Source: JAJNBK01 sp035642715
GTDB lineage: Archaea > Thermoproteota > Nitrososphaeria > Nitrososphaerales > Nitrososphaeraceae
Assembly (NCBI GenBank): GCA_035642715.1
Contig: DASQRW010000026.1
Coordinates: 1-16,703 of the forward strand
Direction of reading: 5' to 3'
Length of the DNA: 16,703 nt
The translations under genes were made by a program, and so were the position numbers. Below the pieces are notes generated by a model. That model made no database searches. It saw only the letters and a list, made by a program, of their open reading frames with translations, and had not been told where the DNA came from. Shown here piece after piece: positions 13,103-16,703 of this stretch (its first letter is position 1; every line of letters starts with the position of its first letter).

Positions 13103-14485
13103 CTAGGCGAGATCTCCGCCTTCTTCTACAAACAACTGTTCATAAGACGTTCCTCTTCTTACAAGTTTATAGTCTCCATCACTAGTTTTCATTATGATAG
13201 GTGGTTTTGTTTGACAGTGAAACGGCATATTGAAGACTGTGGAGTATGCTCCAACATTATAAAATGATATATATCTTCCAATAGTGGCTTCACTCAGACT
13301 TGATGCGTTGGAAAGTGGAAATACATCATATGTATCACACAGACGGCCTGCAAGATGGATATTCTTTGGAGTTATTGGATTTGTCTTTTGCTCTTTACCA
13401 TCAAGTACTGGAACTACCTCTTGTGGGTATTCCTGTTTCAAAAGAGCAGCATCTAACAATAGATGATAACCTGCATCAACTATGACAATCTTGTGTTCAT
13501 TGTACTCTTTTGTATTTACTATCCTAGAAACTAACATTGATGATTCGGCTACTAGAAATCTTCCGCTCTCGATAATAAGTGTGAATTTTCCATGATGTTC
13601 TGCAAGTTGATTCAGCTTAGCCAAATAATTTTCAGCCATTTGGGATGGAGTAGGAACAGGATCATTATAGAAAACCGGTGTCCCCCCACCAATATCAAAT
13701 GTATTAATCTGAAAGTTCTGATATTCCTTCTTTATCTTCGTTATGAATGCATCCATTTTGTCAAATGTATGCGCATAGCAAGAAAAATCTGTAATCTGCG
13801 ATCCAAGATGAAAATGGAAGCCTTCAAATTTCAGTAGATCATTATTCATCAAATGCTTTACCATTTTGGTTGCGCTATCAATTGTTCCGCCATTTAATGG
13901 AACGCCAAATTTGCCATTTTTGTACGATGCACGAACCTCTGCTTTAACTCCCACCTCAGGATTCACTCGGATCATCGTTAGTGGTTTGACATTCATTTTA
14001 CTAGCCGCTTTGGCCAAATTTGTCACTCCATTAAATGAACTAACAACAATCCTTCTTACACCGGTTTGCAGTACTTCTAAATATTCTTCTAATTCCTCGG
14101 TCACGCTTGTATAGATGATGTTTTCAGGGTCTCCTTTACACTCCTTTAAAAAACGAAGTTCCCCAATTGATGTCAAATCAAAAGTTATTCCGTCATTAAT
14201 GAATGTGCGTAGAATTGCTGGGCTGAAGTTTGCCTTCATCGAGTATGCAACTTTTACAGGTCCATTGAATTTTGAGTATGCATTATGTAGTTCCCTAGCT
14301 TTTGCGTGCAACGTATCTTCGTCGATTAGATAAAGCGGTGTTCCATATAGTGCGACTAATGTGTTGATGTCACTTGGTTTTGCAAAACGGTTTAACGCTG
14401 GTGTCGTCAGATTTTGATTTTTCACCAGTTGGATTTGAGAATTTTTCATCAATTTTTTTAATGTGTTTTTATTTGTAAAACACAT
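13103..14485 (-). CDS. LysA-family fold-III PLP decarboxylase (diaminopimelate decarboxylase-like)
   Basis: The 460-residue product has the alanine-racemase-type barrel and C-terminal sheet domain of group IV decarboxylases. YSMKAN supplies the PLP lysine (Lys84); HFHLGSQ (224-230) the ring-stacking histidine; DIGGGTP (264-270) the phosphate loop; ESGRF (306-310) the Glu/Arg pair near PLP; LCDTYD (382-387) the catalytic Cys383; GAYS (412-415) the active-site Tyr. Automatic annotation would say diaminopimelate decarboxylase. However, the usual CES motif is CDT, and the segment after VDAG (335-356) lacks the RPxLY-type residues that bind diaminopimelate. Nitrososphaerota are generally thought to make lysine by the LysW/aminoadipate route. 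The substrate is therefore uncertain. ATG at 14485 is used; ATG at 14449 is an alternative that drops 12 non-conserved residues. Confidence 0.85.
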   Translation of the reverse strand: MCFTNKNTLKKLMKNSQIQLVKNQNLTTPALNRFAKPSDINTLVALYGTPLYLIDEDTLHAKARELHNAYSKFNGPVKVAYSMKANFSPAILRTFINDGITFDLTSIGELRFLKECKGDPENIIYTSVTEELEEYLEVLQTGVRRIVVSSFNGVTNLAKAASKMNVKPLTMIRVNPEVGVKAEVRASYKNGKFGVPLNGGTIDSATKMVKHLMNNDLLKFEGFHFHLGSQITDFSCYAHTFDKMDAFITKIKKEYQNFQINTFDIGGGTPVFYNDPVPTPSQMAENYLAKLNQLAEHHGKFTLIIESGRFLVAESSMLVSRIVNTKEYNEHKIVIVDAGYHLLLDAALLKQEYPQEVVPVLDGKEQKTNPITPKNIHLAGRLCDTYDVFPLSNASSLSEATIGRYISFYNVGAYSTVFNMPFHCQTKPPIIMKTSDGDYKLVRRGTSYEQLFVEEGGDLA

Positions 14486-14989
14486 AACTTAAAAACATTG
14501 CCTAAGTATTATTGCTTGCAATAAAAATCAGTCAAAATGTTTTAACTGATTTTGTAAAAATATTTTTTAGATATTGCACTGTTGATCTAATTGAAGCAGA
14601 AAAACTTTATTATGAAAACTATTCTATGCTACTAATTCTATTATGCTTAATCTATCTAATATAATCAATGTTATGATGATTAATATGACTCGTATTATGT
14701 CTATTCGGCTATATCATATTTTTTATGTATATGATTATTACTTAATCGTTAATGCTCCATTGTTGATAATGCCAAACAATGATAGAGTTAAGATATAATT
14801 TTTGTCTATTATCCTATCATTATTCCTATATAATGATTCTTTGACATTAAATTTAATGCATTTAGTCCGTATAAGAAGAACTCACGAGTAAATGAGTCCT
14901 TTTCTTTGACTTGTAAAATAAAATAAAATAAAAAGTAATAAAATAAAATAAAAAGTATTGGACAGGGCAGCAGTTTAGAGTTTTTTTAT
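14486..14989. other. Intergenic region between cdc48 and the LysA-like gene
   Basis: About 500 bp with no gene. It contains the pentamer array behind cdc48, a 14-bp palindrome CATTAAATTTAATG (14845-14858), and a 7-bp stem CATTGTT/AACAATG (14758-14764 with 14775-14781). TGATTTTTAT (minus, 14521-14530) is the probable promoter element of the LysA-like gene. Confidence 0.5.
14915..14957 (-). terminator. TTTTA-type pentamer arrays, probable cdc48 terminator
   Basis: On the minus strand, T-rich pentamers (TTTTA, with TTTTT ends) form two blocks. An 18-bp direct repeat, AAAATAAAATAAAAAGTA on the plus strand, occurs at 14920-14937 and 14940-14957. The array begins about 33 bp after the cdc48 stop and is T-rich in the sense strand, as for the array at 10384-10418. 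Confidence 0.5.
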
Positions 14990-16703
14990 TTACCTGTAAT
15001 AAGGTACGGTAACCTTTTCACCAGGCTTTCCTTCTCTTTGTGTCTTGATCTTTCTCACTGCTTCCTCAAAGTGGCGCATCATTACATGTGCTTCTGAAGC
15101 ATGTTTTGCTGCTTCCTCTGGCGTAGGATATTTTGCCAAGTACTCATGCAATACTAGAGAAACTGCAGTATTGGCAACAGAGCTAGTATCAGCACCGCTA
15201 AAACCCTCGGTGAGCTCAGCAACTTTCGTCAACTCTACGTCAGGACCAATTGGTTTATCCTTTGAATGAATTTCAAGAATTCTTTGTCTTGCTCCTTTAT
15301 CTGGCATTGGAACGAATACAATCTTGTCAAATCGTCCTGGCCTAAGTAACGCAGGATCTATCATGTCAGCTCTGTTTGTGGCTGCTAATACTACTACTCC
15401 AGATAATGCCTGAATTCCATCTAATTCTGTCAGCAATTGTGATACAACTCTCTCAGTAACCATGCTGTCTCCACCCATACCCCTTGTTGGAGCAATAGAG
15501 TCTATTTCATCAAAGAATACTACACATGGCGCTGCTTGTCTTGCCCTTCTGAATATTTCCCTGATACCTCTCTCTGACTCTCCAACCCACTTGCTTAGCA
15601 ATTCAGGTCCCCTTACACTTATGAAATTAGCTTCTGATTCTGTGGCCACAGCTTTTGCAAGAAGTGTCTTACCTGTGCCGGAAGGTCCATGCATTAACAA
15701 ACCTTTTGGCATTGCGTGCCCTAGTTTAGTATACAAATCAGGATATCTTAATGGCCATTCTACTGCCTCCTGTAATTCCCGCTTGACTTCTTCTAGTCCG
15801 CCTATTGCAGACCATGGGATATCTGGTGATTCGAGATAAACCTCTCTCATGGCAGATGGCATTACTTCTTTCACTGCGTTTTCAAAATCACTCATTGTCA
15901 CTATAAGTTTGTTCAAAACTTCGGGAGCAAGTTTCTCATCTTCCAAGTTAAGTTCAGGCAGCAATCTTCTCAAACATTTCATGGCTGCTTCTTTGCACAA
16001 ATATTCAAGATCAGCACCTACAAACCCATGAGTGACTGCTGCAACTCTATCCTGATCTACATCTGTATCTAATGGCATGTTCCTAGTATGAATCTGTAAT
16101 ATCTCTAATCTACCACGTTTATCAGGAACTTTGATCTCAATTTCTCTATCAAATCTACCAGGACGTCTTAACGCAGGATCTATAGCATTTGGTCTGTTAG
16201 TAGCAGCAATTACAATGACTTTGCCTCTTGCTTCAAGACCGTCCATCAATGATAATAACTGCGATACTACTCTTCTCTCAACCTCACCTGTTACTTCTTC
16301 TCTCTTTGGAGCAATAGAATCTATTTCATCAATGAAAATTATAGATGGTGCTTTTTCTTTTGCTTCCTTAAAGATTTCCCTTAAGCGTGCTTCAGATTCT
16401 CCATAGAACTTACTCATTATTTCAGGTCCCGAGATACTGATAAAATGAGCATTACTCTCGTTGGCTACTGCTTTTGCCAATAGAGTTTTACCTGTACCTG
16501 GTGGACCATAGAGAAGTACCCCTTTTGGTGCTTCAATACCTAACTTCTCAAAGATTTCTGGGTGTCTTAAGGGAAGTTCTATCATTTCTCTAACTTTTTG
16601 GATTTCTTCCTTTAATCCACCAATATCCTCATAAGTAACCTGCGGCACTCCCCTTAAGGTCTCGCCCTTTTCTGCGATATGGAATATTGTCTTTTGTGTA
16701 ACC
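14990..16703 (-). CDS. cdc48: Cdc48/p97-type AAA+ ATPase, 5' end outside window
   Basis: The reading frame stays open to the window edge, so the gene is truncated at its 5' end; the GTG at 16648 is an internal Val of GVPQVTYEDIGG, not a start. The visible part ends the N-domain linker and includes both ATPase rings, numbered here from that Val. D1 has Walker A GPPGTGKT (48-55), Walker B IIFIDEID (103-110) and arginine fingers in RRPGRFDRE. D2 has Walker A GPSGTGKT (321-328), Walker B VVFFDEID (376-383) and LLRPGRFDK. Both rings have aromatic pore loops (KFYGES, KWVGES). Cdc48 unfolds or extracts proteins with ATP. The C-terminus ends VPYYR, a hydrophobic-Tyr-X tail of the kind that docks unfoldases on the 20S proteasome. 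The substrate-recruiting N-domain is not in view. Confidence 0.95.
   Translation of the reverse strand, partial: VTQKTIFHIAEKGETLRGVPQVTYEDIGGLKEEIQKVREMIELPLRHPEIFEKLGIEAPKGVLLYGPPGTGKTLLAKAVANESNAHFISISGPEIMSKFYGESEARLREIFKEAKEKAPSIIFIDEIDSIAPKREEVTGEVERRVVSQLLSLMDGLEARGKVIVIAATNRPNAIDPALRRPGRFDREIEIKVPDKRGRLEILQIHTRNMPLDTDVDQDRVAAVTHGFVGADLEYLCKEAAMKCLRRLLPELNLEDEKLAPEVLNKLIVTMSDFENAVKEVMPSAMREVYLESPDIPWSAIGGLEEVKRELQEAVEWPLRYPDLYTKLGHAMPKGLLMHGPSGTGKTLLAKAVATESEANFISVRGPELLSKWVGESERGIREIFRRARQAAPCVVFFDEIDSIAPTRGMGGDSMVTERVVSQLLTELDGIQALSGVVVLAATNRADMIDPALLRPGRFDKIVFVPMPDKGARQRILEIHSKDKPIGPDVELTKVAELTEGFSGADTSSVANTAVSLVLHEYLAKYPTPEEAAKHASEAHVMMRHFEEAVRKIKTQREGKPGEKVTVPYYR

Noticed and set aside
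16646..16648. GTG at 16648 as the start of the Cdc48 gene
   Set aside because: The frame continues upstream as ...AEKGETLRG to the window edge, matching the Cdc48 N-domain linker. The GTG is an internal Val.
1..16703. tRNA or rRNA genes, CRISPR arrays, insertion sequences
   Set aside because: No T-loop motif, clover-leaf, spaced direct repeats, transposase or terminal inverted repeats were seen by eye. A tRNAscan-type search would be needed to be certain.

Overview
The window looks like a chromosomal segment of an ammonia-oxidising archaeon of the Nitrososphaerota (Thaumarchaeota), most like the AT-rich, low-coding-density soil lineages such as Nitrosocosmicus. I infer this from the mix of genes: an archaeal Cdc48 ATPase, a secreted PsbP-like protein, small proteins of thaumarchaeal type, a PII protein, and secreted proteins with archaeal N-glycosylation sequons. 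Promoters also look archaeal, with TATA boxes about 26 nt from the start and little or no leader. No database search was possible, so the lineage is an inference. No rRNA, tRNA, insertion sequence or CRISPR array was recognised.

Layout. Bases 1-1414 contain no convincing protein gene but hold a perfect 24-nt hairpin and two candidate structured RNAs (537-605 and 825-916). Bases 1415-4996 carry five ordinary genes: a small thaumarchaeal protein (-), a divergent PII-family protein (+), a secreted PsbP-like protein (-), a secreted intradiol ring-cleavage dioxygenase (-) and a small one-pass membrane protein (-). A gene-poor stretch of about 1.5 kb follows, with a perfect 30-bp palindrome built of three TTCATGAA boxes 11 bp apart. 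After it comes an NCS1-family nucleobase/hydantoin-type transporter (6471-7775, +). Another 1.2 kb gap leads to a secreted sequon-rich repeat protein with an acidic tail (8991-9563, +) and a four-helix membrane protein (10011-10343, +) followed by a TTTTA pentamer array.

Bases 11005-13043 hold a cytosolic protein of unknown function (11142-11960, +) with a possible overlapping divergent 32-codon gene, a DUF5655-like small protein (+) and acylphosphatase (-). The right end, read on the minus strand, has a fold-III PLP decarboxylase of the LysA family and the 5'-truncated gene for the Cdc48/p97 unfoldase, which ends in a proteasome-docking-type tail.

How the genes fit together. Most genes are single transcription units with their own promoter; there is no clear operon. 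Themes are nitrogen sensing and nitrogenous-base uptake (PII, NCS1), envelope or extracellular functions (PsbP-like, dioxygenase, sequon-rich protein, small membrane proteins), and housekeeping (Cdc48, LysA-like decarboxylase, acylphosphatase). No multi-gene novel system is evident. The most interesting signals are in the gaps: a promoter-preceded structured RNA candidate, the phased palindrome, interlocking divergent promoters over tiny ORFs, and matching pentamer arrays behind two unrelated genes. Among the proteins, the PII-like protein lacks several ATP-contact residues, and the LysA-like enzyme lacks diaminopimelate-recognition motifs.
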